NCBI GenBank assembly: GCA_029781135.1
Contig: JAKOXH010000035.1
Coordinates: 1-64,000, forward strand
DNA length: 64,000 bases
Reading direction: 5' to 3'
Origin: Planctomycetota bacterium
GTDB lineage: Bacteria > Planctomycetota > Planctomycetia > Pirellulales > Lacipirellulaceae
Shown here in pieces: positions 1 through 9,760 of this stretch; position 1 is the first letter of the stretch; the number at the start of each line of letters is the position of its first letter. The notes under the pieces are model-generated. The model did not search any database and had not been told where the DNA came from. It saw only the letters and a list, made by a program, of their open reading frames with translations. A program made the translations under genes and the position numbers.

Positions 1-350
1 GCGTTTGCTGGAGCTGATGGTGAAGAAGTACCATCCGCTGGCACCCAAGCTCGCGCGTTGGCTGGAAGAAAACGTACCGGAGGGACTGACCGTGTTCGAC
101 GTCCCGGTCGAGCATCGCCGCCGGCTGCGGACGAACAACGGTCTGGAACGACTCAATCGTGAAATCAAGCGTCGCACTCGCGTGGCGACATTATTCCCCA
201 ATGAAGCTTCCTTGCTCCGTCTCGCCACCGCGGTGCTGATGGAAGTGGACGAAGAGTGGCAAACCGAGAAACGTTACCTCTCCAAGACAACCCCGCAACC
301 CGCCTTAACAAAGTCATAAATATTTACAGACGAAGTGTTGCACTATCATT
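1..350 (+). mobile_element. Right end of an IS256-type insertion sequence (partial)
   Basis: The left edge of the window lies inside an insertion sequence of the IS256 (mutator) type, recognised from the C-terminus of its transposase. The stop codon is at 317-319, and the DNA after it (about 320-350) includes TGTAAA on the minus strand, as in known IS256-family inverted repeats. The exact terminal repeat and the target duplication cannot be fixed because the left end is outside the window. The adjacent ParB-like reading frame runs directly into this end, which suggests insertion into that gene. Confidence 0.6.
2..319 (+). CDS. IS256-family transposase, C-terminal fragment cut by the window edge
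   Basis: About 105 residues are visible and the gene continues to the left of the window. The segment RTNNGLERLNREIKRR followed by a run with LFPNEASLLRL is characteristic of the C-terminal part of mutator-type (IS256/MULE) transposases, which carry the last acidic catalytic residue just upstream of or within this conserved helix. In a complete element this DDE enzyme would cut and join the element's ends. Nothing visible shows a frameshift, so the copy may be intact; only its last quarter can be judged. Confidence 0.85.
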   Translation, partial: RLLELMVKKYHPLAPKLARWLEENVPEGLTVFDVPVEHRRRLRTNNGLERLNREIKRRTRVATLFPNEASLLRLATAVLMEVDEEWQTEKRYLSKTTPQPALTKS

Positions 351-700
351 TGCTTTAGGCTCTTGAGTATCGTTGGCGTGGGCGTCGGTAAGTCGGTGGC
401 CCGAAGTCTTTCTCGAAGCGCGGAGTCAAGGAGAATCTTAACGGCTGCAAGACGGCGATTGCCTTCGATAACGATGAACTTCTTGTTGTCGCCTCGCCCA
501 GGCCCGTCGATGACAAAGACTGGTTCGTAGTCAAAGTATCCGCTCGCGGCAATCGACATTGCGAGCTCATCAACCGACATATTCTCCCAAAGGACTGTGA
601 GCAGATTGTCCTGCGTGGGCGAATCGTCATCGAGATATTCGATTAGACGAGGGTTCTCTTCGTCGAAGAGCAACCTGTCCACGTCGATTTGTTCGGACAT
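314..700 (-). pseudogene. ParB/sulfiredoxin-like N-terminal domain protein, truncated by the IS
   Basis: The 128-residue frame starts at the ATG at 700. It shows the ParB-type nucleotide/DNA-binding N-domain: an ENPR motif near residue 16 and GNRRLAAVKILL near residue 80, matching the GERR box region of ParB_N proteins. Such domains bind or hydrolyse CTP in chromosome-partitioning ParB and also occur in stand-alone phage or defence proteins. The last residues are encoded by DNA that looks like the IS256 terminal region, and the stop overlaps the transposase stop, so the C-terminal part was probably lost on insertion. It is not a chromosomal ParB: there is no ParA neighbour and no visible helix-turn-helix. 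The alternative is a naturally short protein. Confidence 0.55.
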
Positions 701-1669
701 AACTTGGGTTCCATCAACATTCTCTTTTTGGTCACACTACATCGCGTACGTCATTATTGGCCAATCGCGTGCCAGTTAAATCATCGGACGTATTCGAAGC
801 CGTTGACAACCCATCAGAATACCAAGGTTATCTCCAGACAAAAAGTGTGGCAAGACAGTCGATACAGCCGTTGCAGAGGGTCCAGCTCCACCCATCGTGG
901 AACCTTCGGACCAACGCCTCCCCATTCCGGTTCAAGTCTCGAATCGCTTCCACATCGGGGTGGGCGTACACGTTGGCAAACATTACGTGGTGGCACTAAC
1001 TTTCGACCCTGTGTGCACCTCAATCCCGCTTGATCACTCATCGCCGATTGCGGGGCCGCGATCTCCATGCGAGGCAAAGCATCCGTCCTCTCCTACCTTT
1101 GGCACACTCACAGCGTTTCCCCAGCGACCCAACCTTGCTACCCGGTCGTCAGTCTTCAACACCTTACACCTTGCTTTTGGCCATCTACTGTGCCAATGTA
1201 CACATCCCCAAACTGCACTTGCTCTTTGACAATTTGTTTAAGGTGTAAGGTTTAAGTCGTAAGGTTGAAAACCAGCGGCAGCCCGCTTGGCTGATCGCTG
1301 AAAGCTGACGGCTGACAGCTTTTACGACAGCAAACTCCCCGAATTTTGCACCGCCACGAATGCGGTCCGGCCATCAACTATCGTGCCGTTCCGCCAACCG
1401 TCCGCGCAATATTCGAGGGTTTCGCCCCGTTTTTGTGGGACCCCTCTCGGCAGCGCAAAACTCCAGACGCTCGAACGCCAACAGCGGCCGCAACTTACGA
1501 CGACGCGGCGACCCCGCAATGCAAAATGGCCGGTGCAAAACTCACAGCACTTCGCGAGCCACGAGTACGAGTATTTGCACCAACCACAAAAAATCCGCCC
1601 CGCACTAACAGCTAACAGCTAACAGCTAGCGACTAACGACTAACGACTAACGACTAACAGCTTCCCCCC
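701..1669. other. Gene-poor stretch with repeat words
   Basis: No convincing gene was found in these 970 bases; the open frames are short, overlap one another and resemble no family. An AAGGTGTAAGG word at 1240-1252 is the reverse complement of one at about 1158-1172, and a tandem 7-bp repeat closes the region. It may be old decayed DNA next to the insertion sequence. Confidence 0.5.
1605..1665. repeat. Tandem ACAGCTA / GACTAAC words
   Basis: Several copies of a 7-bp word related to CTAACAG are followed by four copies of CGACTAA. The same word family recurs in other intergenic spaces of this window (16103-16170, 22591-22622, 29601-29710), always between genes. Confidence 0.8.
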
Positions 1670-2668
1670 TCACGCCTTCTCAAACGCCGAGTCAAACGCT
1701 CGATTGCTCGGTTGGAAGTCGAGCTTCTTGAGCATCTCGGCCGCCTCGCGGGCACCGAACTCCCGCTCCATGCCCGAGTCTTCCCACTCGACCGAAAGCG
1801 GGCCCTGGTAATTGGCCTTGTTGAGAGCGCGGATAATCTCTTCGAAGTTCACACCGCCACGGCCCGGTGAGCGGAAGTCCCAACCGCGCCGCGCATCGCC
1901 AAAGTTGAGATGACTACCCAAGATGCCCGTTCGGCCGTTGAGTGTCACGATCGCATCCTTCACGTGCACGTTATAAATGCGATCGGGAAACTCGCGAATG
2001 AACTCGACCGGGTCGATGCCCTGCCAAATAAGGTGGCTCGGATCGAAGTTGAAGCCAAACTCCTCGCGGTAATTGATGGCTTCCAGCGCCCGCTTGGCCG
2101 TGTAGATGTCGAATGCAATCTCGGTCGGATGCACTTCCAGCGCGAACCGCACGCCACACTCGCCGAACACATCGAGAATCGGATTCCATCGCTCGGCAAA
2201 CAGCTTGAACCCATCATCAATCATCGAATCAGGCACTGGCGGGAACGAATACAGCAAGTGCCAAATGCTCGAACCGGTGAATCCGTTCACCACGCCGATG
2301 CCGAACTTCTGCGCCGCCCGGGCCGCGTTCTTCATCTCCTCGGCCGCCCGCTTGTTCACACCGGCCGGGTCGCCATCGCCCCACACGTACGGCGGCAAAA
2401 TCGCCTTGTGCCGCTGATCCACAATGTCGCACACCGCCTGGCCCACCAGGTGGCAGCTAATTGCCTTGCACTGCAAGTCGTAACGGTTCAGTTGGTCATG
2501 CTTCGCCTTGACGTAATTTGGATCAGAGAGTGCCTTGGGAATCTCAAAGTGATCGCCCCAGCAAGCCAGTTCGAGACCTTGGTAACCGAAGCCGACCGCC
2601 TTCTTGCAGATTTCCTCCAACGGCAGATCAGCCCACTGACCCGTAAACAAACAAATAAGACGACCCAT
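1670..2668 (-). CDS. Sugar phosphate isomerase/epimerase-like TIM-barrel protein
   Basis: The 332-residue protein belongs to the xylose isomerase-like (AP endonuclease 2) superfamily. Supporting features are the N-terminal strand-loop [13 protein letters not shown], a GFTGSS strand, the [12 protein letters not shown] segment supplying a metal-binding Glu/His, [12 protein letters not shown] with Asp and His ligands, and NVHVKDA near residue 240. Such enzymes use a divalent metal to isomerise or epimerise sugars or inositol derivatives in the cytoplasm; the true substrate cannot be told from sequence. No signal peptide is seen. It stands alone, and an unrelated second member of the superfamily lies at 45290. 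Start ATG at 2668. Confidence 0.85.
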   Translation of the reverse strand: MGRLICLFTGQWADLPLEEICKKAVGFGYQGLELACWGDHFEIPKALSDPNYVKAKHDQLNRYDLQCKAISCHLVGQAVCDIVDQRHKAILPPYVWGDGDPAGVNKRAAEEMKNAARAAQKFGIGVVNGFTGSSIWHLLYSFPPVPDSMIDDGFKLFAERWNPILDVFGECGVRFALEVHPTEIAFDIYTAKRALEAINYREEFGFNFDPSHLIWQGIDPVEFIREFPDRIYNVHVKDAIVTLNGRTGILGSHLNFGDARRGWDFRSPGRGGVNFEEIIRALNKANYQGPLSVEWEDSGMEREFGAREAAEMLKKLDFQPSNRAFDSAFEKA

Positions 2669-2800
2669 GAACCTGCTCCTATTCGAATAAAGAAAGTTTA
2701 TATTTCAACCCAATTTGCGTGAAAAATACCGTGGATTATGCTGCTTCAGCAACTCGTCACTCGCGCCTCGCGTCTCACAACTCAGTGCTATACTTTCGAT

Positions 2801-3865
2801 ATGCTGCGAGTTCTAACGATCAACCTGATTGTGGTGCTTGCGTCGACCACTTCGCTCGCCGCCACACCGCCTGTCGAGGTGGAACTGGCGACCGAACAAG
2901 GTCTGCAAATTACCGCGCCTCACGAGTGGCTGCAACTGCTCGCCAACCTCGGCATCGAACACGTGCAAATTCGCGGCATTCGCTGGGGCGACGAACCACG
3001 ACTTGAAAATCGCGGTACCGCCAGCCAGCCAAACTACCACTTGGTAGGGGTAATCACAGCACGGGAGCAACTCCGCCTGCCGGGTGGCACCTATTCTCGC
3101 GGTGACCGCGCGATGCTTAAGGACTATTTCGAGCGCCTCTCGGCCGACGGCGCCGAAGCAATGACCGCACCCCACGGCCGATTTGGCCTTACCGAGAAAG
3201 AAATTAATACCGTCTTCGCGGATCTCACACCCGCAATCGATTTTGAAACGAAGGGTCAACCGCCGCGCGCGATCCTCGACCGGCTGCAGGCCAAATTATC
3301 AGGCAAAACTCAAGTGGATGGCGCGGCCAACCAGGTCGTCGAAAGCGCGTCTCCGTTCGCGGATGATCTGAAACGCGTCTCCAGGGGAACCGGTTTGGCG
3401 ATTGTGTTGCGTAATTATGGTCTCGCGTTCCGACCGGATAAGCCGCGTGGAGCACCGGTCGTCTATCGCATTGAGGTCATGGATCCCGCAATCATCGGTG
3501 CGAGCACGTTGGGTAAACCAGGCAAGCCGATTGCAACTGACAAGTATTGGCCGATCGGTTGGGAACCGGATAAACCGCCCGGCGAATTGGCTCCCTCGCT
3601 GTTTGAGTCGTTGAGTGCCGAAATCGATGGCTACTCATTGGCGGAAGCGATCGCGGCCATCGAACCGCGGCTAAAACTGCCGCTGTACAAGGACCACCTC
3701 GCGTTGGCAGCGGACAAGATCGAACCGACAAAGCTGCAAGTCAAGCTGGCTCGTGCGAAATTCAGCTACAAGCGCTTGCTCGATCGCGTTTTAGCGCAAG
3801 CACACTTGGGTGCTTCGCTGCGGATCGACGAGAGCGGTGCGCCGTTCCTGTGGGTGGTCCGCTAA
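2801..3865 (+). CDS. Secreted protein of unknown function
   Basis: A 354-residue protein is read from the ATG at 2801, chosen because it begins a clear signal peptide (MLRVLTINLIVVLASTTSLA, cleavage near ATP). An upstream in-frame ATG at 2738 would bury the signal, so it was not used. The mature part has no motif I can name. It contains repeated alpha/beta segments and ends in SGAPFLWVVR, a pattern often seen in planctomycete exported proteins that compute over repeated strands. It starts 132 bases from the divergent isomerase gene, with which it may share the intergenic promoter region. Confidence 0.7.
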   Translation: MLRVLTINLIVVLASTTSLAATPPVEVELATEQGLQITAPHEWLQLLANLGIEHVQIRGIRWGDEPRLENRGTASQPNYHLVGVITAREQLRLPGGTYSRGDRAMLKDYFERLSADGAEAMTAPHGRFGLTEKEINTVFADLTPAIDFETKGQPPRAILDRLQAKLSGKTQVDGAANQVVESASPFADDLKRVSRGTGLAIVLRNYGLAFRPDKPRGAPVVYRIEVMDPAIIGASTLGKPGKPIATDKYWPIGWEPDKPPGELAPSLFESLSAEIDGYSLAEAIAAIEPRLKLPLYKDHLALAADKIEPTKLQVKLARAKFSYKRLLDRVLAQAHLGASLRIDESGAPFLWVVR

Positions 3866-3882
3866 GCACTTGCCCGCAAGCG

Positions 3883-4269
3883 CTAACCATTCGGCGCGAT
3901 CCGCTTCAATGCGGCTTCCGCATGCCGGCGGACAGTAATATCTTGATCATTCAACGCCCGTCGGACCGCATCGGTTGCATCTTTGGCCGCGGGGCCAATG
4001 TTGAGAAGTGCGAGGGCGGCAGCGCCTCGGACCTTCGCATCTGGATCCGAAAGGGTTGCAATCAGAGCGGGTATTGCCGCCAAGTCGGCAGCGCCAACTG
4101 ACTGAAGCGCGCCGACCGCAGCGATCCGGGTCTTAGGCCGCGACTTGTGGAGTTGATCGACCCAGTAAGTGACGGGTTTACCACGGGCAGTAACCGGTTG
4201 GATAGGACGGGTTCCACACCCACACACGAGATTTAACGTCGCGTAAATGATGAGTAAGCGGAATCGCAT
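3883..4269 (-). CDS. Small HEAT-repeat lipoprotein
   Basis: A 128-residue protein with a short hydrophobic N-terminus ending in VCGCG, a possible lipobox with Cys near residue 18. Two to three HEAT or PBS-lyase-like helical repeats follow (for example KTRIAAVGALQSVG and DAKVRGAAALALLNIG). HEAT repeats serve as protein-binding scaffolds, and lipidation would place this one on a membrane surface. It starts 3 bases after the stop of the upstream DUF1559 gene on the same strand, so the two are probably co-transcribed. Confidence 0.7.
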   Translation of the reverse strand: MRFRLLIIYATLNLVCGCGTRPIQPVTARGKPVTYWVDQLHKSRPKTRIAAVGALQSVGAADLAAIPALIATLSDPDAKVRGAAALALLNIGPAAKDATDAVRRALNDQDITVRRHAEAALKRIAPNG

Positions 4270-4272
4270 TGT

Positions 4273-5190
4273 TTACTGCTCCAACTCCTCGACGATTTCG
4301 TTGCCGGCTCGCGTGCCCATCGCCCAGAAATCTAGGCGGTCTTGGCCGTCGGTTGTAATGCTGCGAATGAATCGCACCGAACCGTCGCCGAAGGTAAGAT
4401 TGACTCCGTCAGTGTGCTTGCTCGAAAAGTCATCGAGTCCGCCATCGGAATCGCTTTTAATGTTGATCCAATTATTGTGTACCAGCGTCAAACAGGGAGC
4501 CGGCGCGGTGGCCGTCTGCCAGGGATTCAACTCGCCCGGTCGCGCCACCGCCTTGTTCGGCGCACCCGCCCACATTCCATGGGTATCCGACCACGCTCGG
4601 TCTCCCACGAACGTTGTTTTGCTGAGCCCGTCGGTGATATCCTTGAAACGGGTCTTGCTGTTACGATAGAACGTTCCATTCCCCGTTACGGCGTCGACGT
4701 CGGACGCGTCGTCGCCCACTGTTGCCGCGTAGCTGCTCGGAGCGGCCGAACAAATGACGCTCAGTTCTTCGTCCATCACATCGAAGGGTGCCGCCACCAC
4801 TTGATCGGACGGGCAGAGAAAAACACTTAGAACCATTTGGATCGCGGGTTGCGTCTCCAAAGGCTTCGCCAGGTTGATTTGTTGCGAAATCGAAGCTTCC
4901 TCGAGGTGCGGCAACAGGTGTGCCGCCCAGCCCCAACCAGGTGAGGTGGAGTTCGGATCACTTTCGGCAGAGTAACCGGGCGGGAGCGTCTTCTTCGCAT
5001 CGCTATAATTTTGCAGTGCCAAACCGATCTGTTTGAGATTGTTCGTGCATTGAGTGCGGCGAGCCGCTTCGCGGGCGGCCTGGATGGCGGGCAACAACAG
5101 GACCACCAAAATGCCTATAATGGCAATAACGACGAGCAGTTCGACAAGCGTAAATCCAGCGATTGGCCGAAGGGTTCGCGTGCTGGTCAT
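4273..5190 (-). CDS. DUF1559 prepilin-like protein
   Basis: A 305-residue protein. The ATG at 5190 places the type IV prepilin leader at the N-terminus: a [21 protein letters not shown] segment near residues 12-32, where the leader is cleaved before Phe and the new N-terminus is methylated. The following [20 protein letters not shown] is the DUF1559 signature, and the C-terminus carries the H-X9-DG motif (His of SKHTDG followed nine residues later by DG). Planctomycetes encode many such pseudopilin-like surface proteins; their role is not firmly known. A GAGAGGA sequence upstream of the ATG serves as ribosome site. The protein is likely exported by a type II or type IV pilus-like machine not present here. 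Confidence 0.93.
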   Translation of the reverse strand: MTSTRTLRPIAGFTLVELLVVIAIIGILVVLLLPAIQAAREAARRTQCTNNLKQIGLALQNYSDAKKTLPPGYSAESDPNSTSPGWGWAAHLLPHLEEASISQQINLAKPLETQPAIQMVLSVFLCPSDQVVAAPFDVMDEELSVICSAAPSSYAATVGDDASDVDAVTGNGTFYRNSKTRFKDITDGLSKTTFVGDRAWSDTHGMWAGAPNKAVARPGELNPWQTATAPAPCLTLVHNNWINIKSDSDGGLDDFSSKHTDGVNLTFGDGSVRFIRSITTDGQDRLDFWAMGTRAGNEIVEELEQ

Positions 5191-5431
5191 ACCGGTTTGC
5201 GTCCTCTCTAATAGGTTGGTGCGAACGGTTCTCGCCGGCGGAATGCGAGTTCGATAATTGTCGGCCGTACTCACGGCAATTGGCAACGAGAAATCGTGGG
5301 CAGTCGAGCATCGGAACTCAATGATGACGAATTGGACGACAGGTCGTCGGTTTTTTCGACAGCAACAATTGAGTTCGTATTGCAGCGGCAACTGCCAGAG
5401 TTGTTGAATTGTGCAGCGAAGATTTGTTTTC

Positions 5432-6910
5432 ATGCGTTGGTCTATTCGCAACCAAATTATGCTCCCATTGCTAGCGGTGGCGCTGCTCAGCCTCACTGCC
5501 GTGGGTATCGTCAACGCGATTCTCACCGAGCGGCGCACACGCGATCACGTGGAAATGCAATTGCGGCAAGTGGTCAATGTGCTTTCGACTTCGTCGTTCC
5601 CGTTGACGAACACGGTGCTCCGACAGATGCGCGACCTTTCGAGCGCTGACTTCGTGCTCGTCGATGAACAAGGAACCATCGTCGCAACTACACTTGGCGA
5701 GGCAGTTCTTCCGCCCGAGCGCACGACGGTTGCACGAATTCAAGATGTTCATTTGGGAACCTCTTCTCAGCTCGACGGCAAATGGTACTTCCACACGCCG
5801 GTACAGTTGCCGCTTGGCATTCAGGGCGGACGCAGCGGCGTGCTGCATGTACTATTTCCACAAGACGAATATCGGCGGGCCTGGCGGCAGTCGTTTGTCC
5901 CATCGTTTGCAATTGGGGCGATGACGTCGCTGGTGCTCGCGGGTGCGGCCTGGATGGTCGCCCGGCGAATGAGTCGCGCGATTCAGGGTCTAAAGGAAGA
6001 AGTACTGCGAATTGCGCAGGGCGATTTCCGGGAGGCGCCGTTGCCCACAATCGACGACGAGATTCGCGATCTCTCGGCGGCCGTCAACCGCACGGCCAGC
6101 ATGTTGGCGGAATACGAGCAGCAAGTGCGGCGGTCGGAACAAATGCGGACGCTCTCGATCGTTGGCGCAAGCATTGCCCACCAGCTCCGAAATGCCGTCA
6201 CCGGCTGCCGAATGGCGCTCGATCTTCACGCGGCCGAATGTAGAACAGCCCATGATGAGGAATGTTTGCTCGTAGCCAAGCGACAACTGAAGTTAATGGA
6301 AAGTCAGCTGCAGCGATTTTTGCGAATTGGCAAACGGCCAGCGGTGATAATACGGCGCGAGATCGATTTGGCAACCTTATTGGATGAGTTACTTCCGTTG
6401 GTGCGCCCGGCGGTTCAGCACGCGGGTGTGTCGCTGGAGTGTCGAATTCCATCCGCACAATTAGTGATCAGCGGCGATGAACAGGCCTTAAGTCAAGTCT
6501 TGCTTAACTTGCTTTTGAACGCGATTGAAGCGGCCCAACAGCAGGGACTCAAGGAACAACATCGAAAGAGCTTCGTGCGTGTAGAAGTTGCGGCTGATGA
6601 TGCCGACATGGTCCATATCATGATCAGTGATTCAGGCAGCGGACCTGGTGAGACAGTGGCCGCGACGCTGTTTGAGCCGTTTGTCACCAGCAAGGCCGAA
6701 GGAGCCGGGTTGGGATTGGCGATCGCTAGTGAGGTGGTCGCGGCCCACGGTGGAACGATTGATTGGCGGCGGAAAGATGAGACAACGCAGTTTCGCGTGA
6801 ACTTACCGCGTGTAAAGACCCCGCCCCCAGCCGCCGATTGTGGTGCGAGCGCGGGCCGAGAAAATGTATTGATTAAATTGTCCGCAGATGACGCAGATAA
6901 CGAGATCTAA
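5432..6910 (+). CDS. Membrane sensor histidine kinase
   Basis: 492 residues from the ATG at 5432, which gives a clean first membrane helix (residues about 8-30); a GTG frame start at 5411 is possible. A periplasmic sensor region (about 31-155) is followed by a second helix (about 160-177), a HAMP linker (about 177-230), the phospho-acceptor His250 in the box [11 protein letters not shown], the N box with Asn363, the DSGSGPG G1 box (400-406) and the GAGLGLA G2 box. The enzyme should autophosphorylate on His250 and pass phosphate to a partner regulator. The NtrC-like regulator gene follows 148 bases downstream on the same strand and is the obvious partner. The signal sensed is unknown. Confidence 0.92.
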   Translation: MRWSIRNQIMLPLLAVALLSLTAVGIVNAILTERRTRDHVEMQLRQVVNVLSTSSFPLTNTVLRQMRDLSSADFVLVDEQGTIVATTLGEAVLPPERTTVARIQDVHLGTSSQLDGKWYFHTPVQLPLGIQGGRSGVLHVLFPQDEYRRAWRQSFVPSFAIGAMTSLVLAGAAWMVARRMSRAIQGLKEEVLRIAQGDFREAPLPTIDDEIRDLSAAVNRTASMLAEYEQQVRRSEQMRTLSIVGASIAHQLRNAVTGCRMALDLHAAECRTAHDEECLLVAKRQLKLMESQLQRFLRIGKRPAVIIRREIDLATLLDELLPLVRPAVQHAGVSLECRIPSAQLVISGDEQALSQVLLNLLLNAIEAAQQQGLKEQHRKSFVRVEVAADDADMVHIMISDSGSGPGETVAATLFEPFVTSKAEGAGLGLAIASEVVAAHGGTIDWRRKDETTQFRVNLPRVKTPPPAADCGASAGRENVLIKLSADDADNEI

Positions 6911-7012
6911 GATTGATGATTTATGATTTAAGATTTGGAAGACCAGAGCCAGACCGCCTTTTCAAATCGTCAATCGTCAATCCATAAATCATAAATCTGA
7001 GCTGTGTGACAT
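6911..7012. repeat. Inverted pair of TTTATGATTTAAGATT-type words
   Basis: The space between the kinase and regulator genes holds a GATGATTTATGATTTAAG word near 6916 and its approximate reverse complement (ATAAATCATAAATC) near 6984-6998. Together they can form an AT-rich hairpin inside the presumed operon transcript. Confidence 0.65.
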
Positions 7013-7057
7013 TTGGGGACTGAAGTATTCAATGCTCTCAATGAACATGGTGTAACG

Positions 7058-8482
7058 ATGTCCCGAGTCTTAGTGGTTGATGATGAACCGTCGATTTCGT
7101 GGGGCCTGTCGCGGCTCATGCGAACGATGGGGCACGAAGTCGATGTCGCGCCCTCGGCCGAGGAAGGGCTGTGCCTGGCAGCGGCGAACCGGCCGGACCT
7201 GCTGATTCTCGATGTCCGCCTTCCCGGCATGGATGGCCTGTCGGCCATGGAATCGTTCGGCCGCTCGCTCGCCGGTGCGCCGATCGTCGTAATCACGGCG
7301 TTTGGCGATCTGGCAACGGCCGTCGATGCCATCCACAAGGGAGCGTTCGAGTACGTGGTGAAACCGTTCGACGTGACGGAAATCCGCGCGGTGATCGAAC
7401 GAGCACTGCGTAGCGAACCGGCGTCGTCCGCCGAACCGCTCGGCCTAATGCCCGGCATGCTGGGCCGCACGGCCCCAATGCAAAACGTGTTCAAGCGGAT
7501 CGCACTCGTGGCCCGCTCGAATGCGCCGGTGCTGTTGTGTGGTGAAAGCGGTTCGGGGAAGGAACTCGCGGCCACGGCGATTCATAATAACAGCGCGCAA
7601 CAAACTGGACCGTTTGTCACACTTAGTTATGGGGCGTTGAACCCAGAAACGGCTGAGCAGGAAATATTCGGTGTCGCCGACATAACCGGTCCGGGAAGAG
7701 CGAATACCGGCCTGCTGATCCAAGCGAACGGCGGCACGCTGTTCATCGACGAAGTCGCCGACTTACCACTGCCGTTGCAGCAGAAGCTTTCGCATGTATT
7801 CGAGCATCGTGAAGTGCTTCCGGCAGGAACGGATGTGGCAGCACCGGCGCGGTTTCGCGTGATCGCGGCCACCCGGCATAACTTGGCCCAGCGTGCGGCG
7901 GACGGTGCTTTTCGGCGTGACCTATTTTTGAAACTGCGCACGTTCGAGATCATTCTGCCGCCGCTCCGCGAGCGAAAGGAAGACATCATGTTACTGGCTC
8001 GGCAGTTCGCGGCTCAAATTGGCGGCCAAGATGTATCGTTCGGCGAAGCTACGATTGTCGACTTGGAGAGCCGCCCGTGGCATGGTAATGTGCGTGAGCT
8101 GCGCGGCGCGATTGAACACGCGCTCGTTCTCGCGCGGCGTGGGCCGCTCATGCCCGAACACTTGCCGCCGGCGCTGCCGAATCTCTGGCAGTTAAGCGAT
8201 GAAGACAAAGATGTGGCCACATCAAATAACAATCACGTTAGTGATGGTATCGAAACACTAGCGCGCTTGGCGCAAACACTATTGGCCGACCCAACAACGG
8301 CCGGAACGCTCTACGAACGCTTCCTGCAAGAAGTCGAACCAGCGCTACTCTCCACGGTGATGGCCAAATACGGAAACCGCTGCGCCCCCGCCGCCCGCGC
8401 ACTCGGCCTGCACCGCACGACGCTCAAAAAGAAGCTCACGCAGTATGAAATTGAGGAAGTGGCTGGGAACGAAGGGGAGTAA
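7058..8482 (+). CDS. NtrC-like response regulator with degenerate sigma-54 loop
   Basis: 474 residues from the ATG at 7058. An N-terminal receiver domain (Asp52 as phosphorylation site, Lys102) is followed by an AAA+ domain with Walker A GESGSGKE (162-169) and Walker B GGTLFIDE (225-232), then a Fis-type helix-turn-helix at the end (NRCAPAARALGLHRTTLKKK). The stretch that normally holds the GAFTGA loop for touching sigma-54 reads FGVADITGPG (about 204-213), so the sigma-54 contact is missing or altered. Other AAA+ regulators without GAFTGA act on sigma-70 promoters (TyrR, HupR type). The kinase encoded just upstream is the likely phosphate donor. Confidence 0.9.
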   Translation: MSRVLVVDDEPSISWGLSRLMRTMGHEVDVAPSAEEGLCLAAANRPDLLILDVRLPGMDGLSAMESFGRSLAGAPIVVITAFGDLATAVDAIHKGAFEYVVKPFDVTEIRAVIERALRSEPASSAEPLGLMPGMLGRTAPMQNVFKRIALVARSNAPVLLCGESGSGKELAATAIHNNSAQQTGPFVTLSYGALNPETAEQEIFGVADITGPGRANTGLLIQANGGTLFIDEVADLPLPLQQKLSHVFEHREVLPAGTDVAAPARFRVIAATRHNLAQRAADGAFRRDLFLKLRTFEIILPPLRERKEDIMLLARQFAAQIGGQDVSFGEATIVDLESRPWHGNVRELRGAIEHALVLARRGPLMPEHLPPALPNLWQLSDEDKDVATSNNNHVSDGIETLARLAQTLLADPTTAGTLYERFLQEVEPALLSTVMAKYGNRCAPAARALGLHRTTLKKKLTQYEIEEVAGNEGE

Positions 8483-8530
8483 CGAAACAAGGGGGCTATG
8501 CGATCCGCAGTGGCTTAATCCGGCTTACGT

Positions 8531-8592
8531 CCTTTCGACCGGTTCGGGCCGGGTCATGTCGACGCCGGAGTCTTTCAAGAGGTCAAGCGGCC
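8531..8592 (-). pseudogene. Duplicated fragment of the pepF 3' end
   Basis: These 62 bases align without gaps to 10161-10222, inside the last codons of the intact pepF gene, with about eight mismatches. The fragment reads PLDLLKDSGVDMTRPEP, against PLDLLKDAGVDMTQPEP in PepF. No other part of pepF is present, so it is a remnant rather than a gene. Between the two copies lie the DUF4058 gene and a toxin-antitoxin-like pair. Confidence 0.85.
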
Positions 8593-8626
8593 GAATCAAA
8601 GTGCCGTTCTCGCCGACACGTGACGG

Positions 8627-9400
8627 TCATCTTCGCACCTGCCGCATCACATCCTCTGCCCAAACAGCATCGGCAGCGGCCAGGGGCGGTTGCGGGTGAC
8701 CCCGATAAATATAGTTACCGTAAGCAGCGGCATCGAATTGGTCTTGGAACAGGCTGGTGAGCTTGATGGTGGCGTCTTGCTTGCCGAGGCGCAACGGGAT
8801 CGGAATGAGCGGCAGCGGGTCGCGAAGTCCGAATGGCCAGAGTTCGACCCGCGGCCGCTCGTAGCTGCGGCTGACCATGACCACGTAATCGCAGGGCGGC
8901 ATGCCTTCGACCGGCATCCGCTCGCCGCCGCGCAACAGATCGATTTCCACCAAGTGCGCATTGCTGCGGTAAATTGCCTTGCGTTTGCCGATATACTGCT
9001 CGCGGTCCGAACCGAGGTTTTTATTGGTCGGGCTGAGCAACTCGATGACCGTGATTACCTCAAAGGTCTCGCGATCGCGGATTTCGATGAACGACTCGTG
9101 CAGGATATCGACACCCGGCGCAATCAGGCCAGATGCCGGCGCGGCGACGGCGCGGGAAATAGTTGCGGCCGCGGTACCAGGTTCGAAATGCACCACCGAC
9201 ACATCGGAACGGCCAAGGAACCGTCGCTCGTCACCGGATAGCTCGTGGATATAGATATGATCTTCGATCTTGGCGATGTAGTCGGGAACGATCTGAGGCG
9301 TCAGGGCGTTGCGAATCTTCGCAATAAAGGCCTGATGAAAATCGTGCCATCCACTGGGCTGCTCCAGGTATGGGTTCATTCCGGGAAAGGGTGAAGGCAT
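8627..9400 (-). CDS. DUF4058 family protein
   Basis: A 257-residue protein that begins MPSPFPGMNPYLEQP and continues with a GWHDFHQAFIAKI segment, the hallmark N-terminus of the DUF4058 family common in planctomycetes and cyanobacteria. Later blocks (FIEIRDRETFEVITVIELLSPTNK) resemble the beta-rich core of PD-(D/E)XK-fold proteins, but no activity has been established to my knowledge and I do not claim one. There is no signal peptide. It lies downstream of a toxin-antitoxin-like pair on the same strand, between two copies of a pepF 3' segment, so it may be part of an inserted cassette. Confidence 0.85.
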   Translation of the reverse strand: MPSPFPGMNPYLEQPSGWHDFHQAFIAKIRNALTPQIVPDYIAKIEDHIYIHELSGDERRFLGRSDVSVVHFEPGTAAATISRAVAAPASGLIAPGVDILHESFIEIRDRETFEVITVIELLSPTNKNLGSDREQYIGKRKAIYRSNAHLVEIDLLRGGERMPVEGMPPCDYVVMVSRSYERPRVELWPFGLRDPLPLIPIPLRLGKQDATIKLTSLFQDQFDAAAYGNYIYRGHPQPPLAAADAVWAEDVMRQVRR

Positions 9401-9424
9401 GGTTATTGGCTCCGGCCCCGCGCG

Positions 9425-9760
9425 TCAACACTCGACAAGTTCCAGTTTCAATCCGAGCGCCGCGACGACGGCTTCGATATTGGCCAGCGTGACCTCACGC
9501 CCGTACTCGATATCGCGGACGATGCTCGCGTTCGGAAGGCGAGCCTTTTCCGCGAGGGAGTACCAGGTCAACCTCTGAGCTTCCCGGGCCGCGCGGATTT
9601 GGGCGCCGAGGCCGCTCGCAACCGCTTGCAAATGAGGCGGATCGAGAGGAGGGAATTCCTGCCTGACGCTTTCGCGGATTTCGCGCAAACGTTGCCTCTC
9701 GGCATCGTCCTGCGGGCCCGGCGAATGAACGTGGCCGATGATTTTCTTCTGCATCTTCAT
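9425..9760 (-). CDS. XRE-type helix-turn-helix antitoxin-like protein
   Basis: A 111-residue protein whose C-terminal half is a helix-turn-helix domain of the XRE/Cro type (LGAQIRAAREAQRLTWYSLA, then NASIVRDIEYGRE). Such proteins bind the operator of their own operon and neutralise a partner toxin. Its ATG overlaps the stop of the upstream toxin-like gene by 4 bases (ATGA), so the two are translationally coupled in toxin-first order, as in higBA-like modules. The charged N-terminal region may bind the toxin. Confidence 0.78.
   Translation of the reverse strand: MKMQKKIIGHVHSPGPQDDAERQRLREIRESVRQEFPPLDPPHLQAVASGLGAQIRAAREAQRLTWYSLAEKARLPNASIVRDIEYGREVTLANIEAVVAALGLKLELVEC

Noticed and set aside
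1346..1615. Overlapping short frames in the gene-poor region
   Set aside because: They overlap each other in several frames, have odd composition and no ribosome site.
1910..2722. 270-codon plus-strand frame
   Set aside because: Antisense to the isomerase-like gene, no recognisable protein features.
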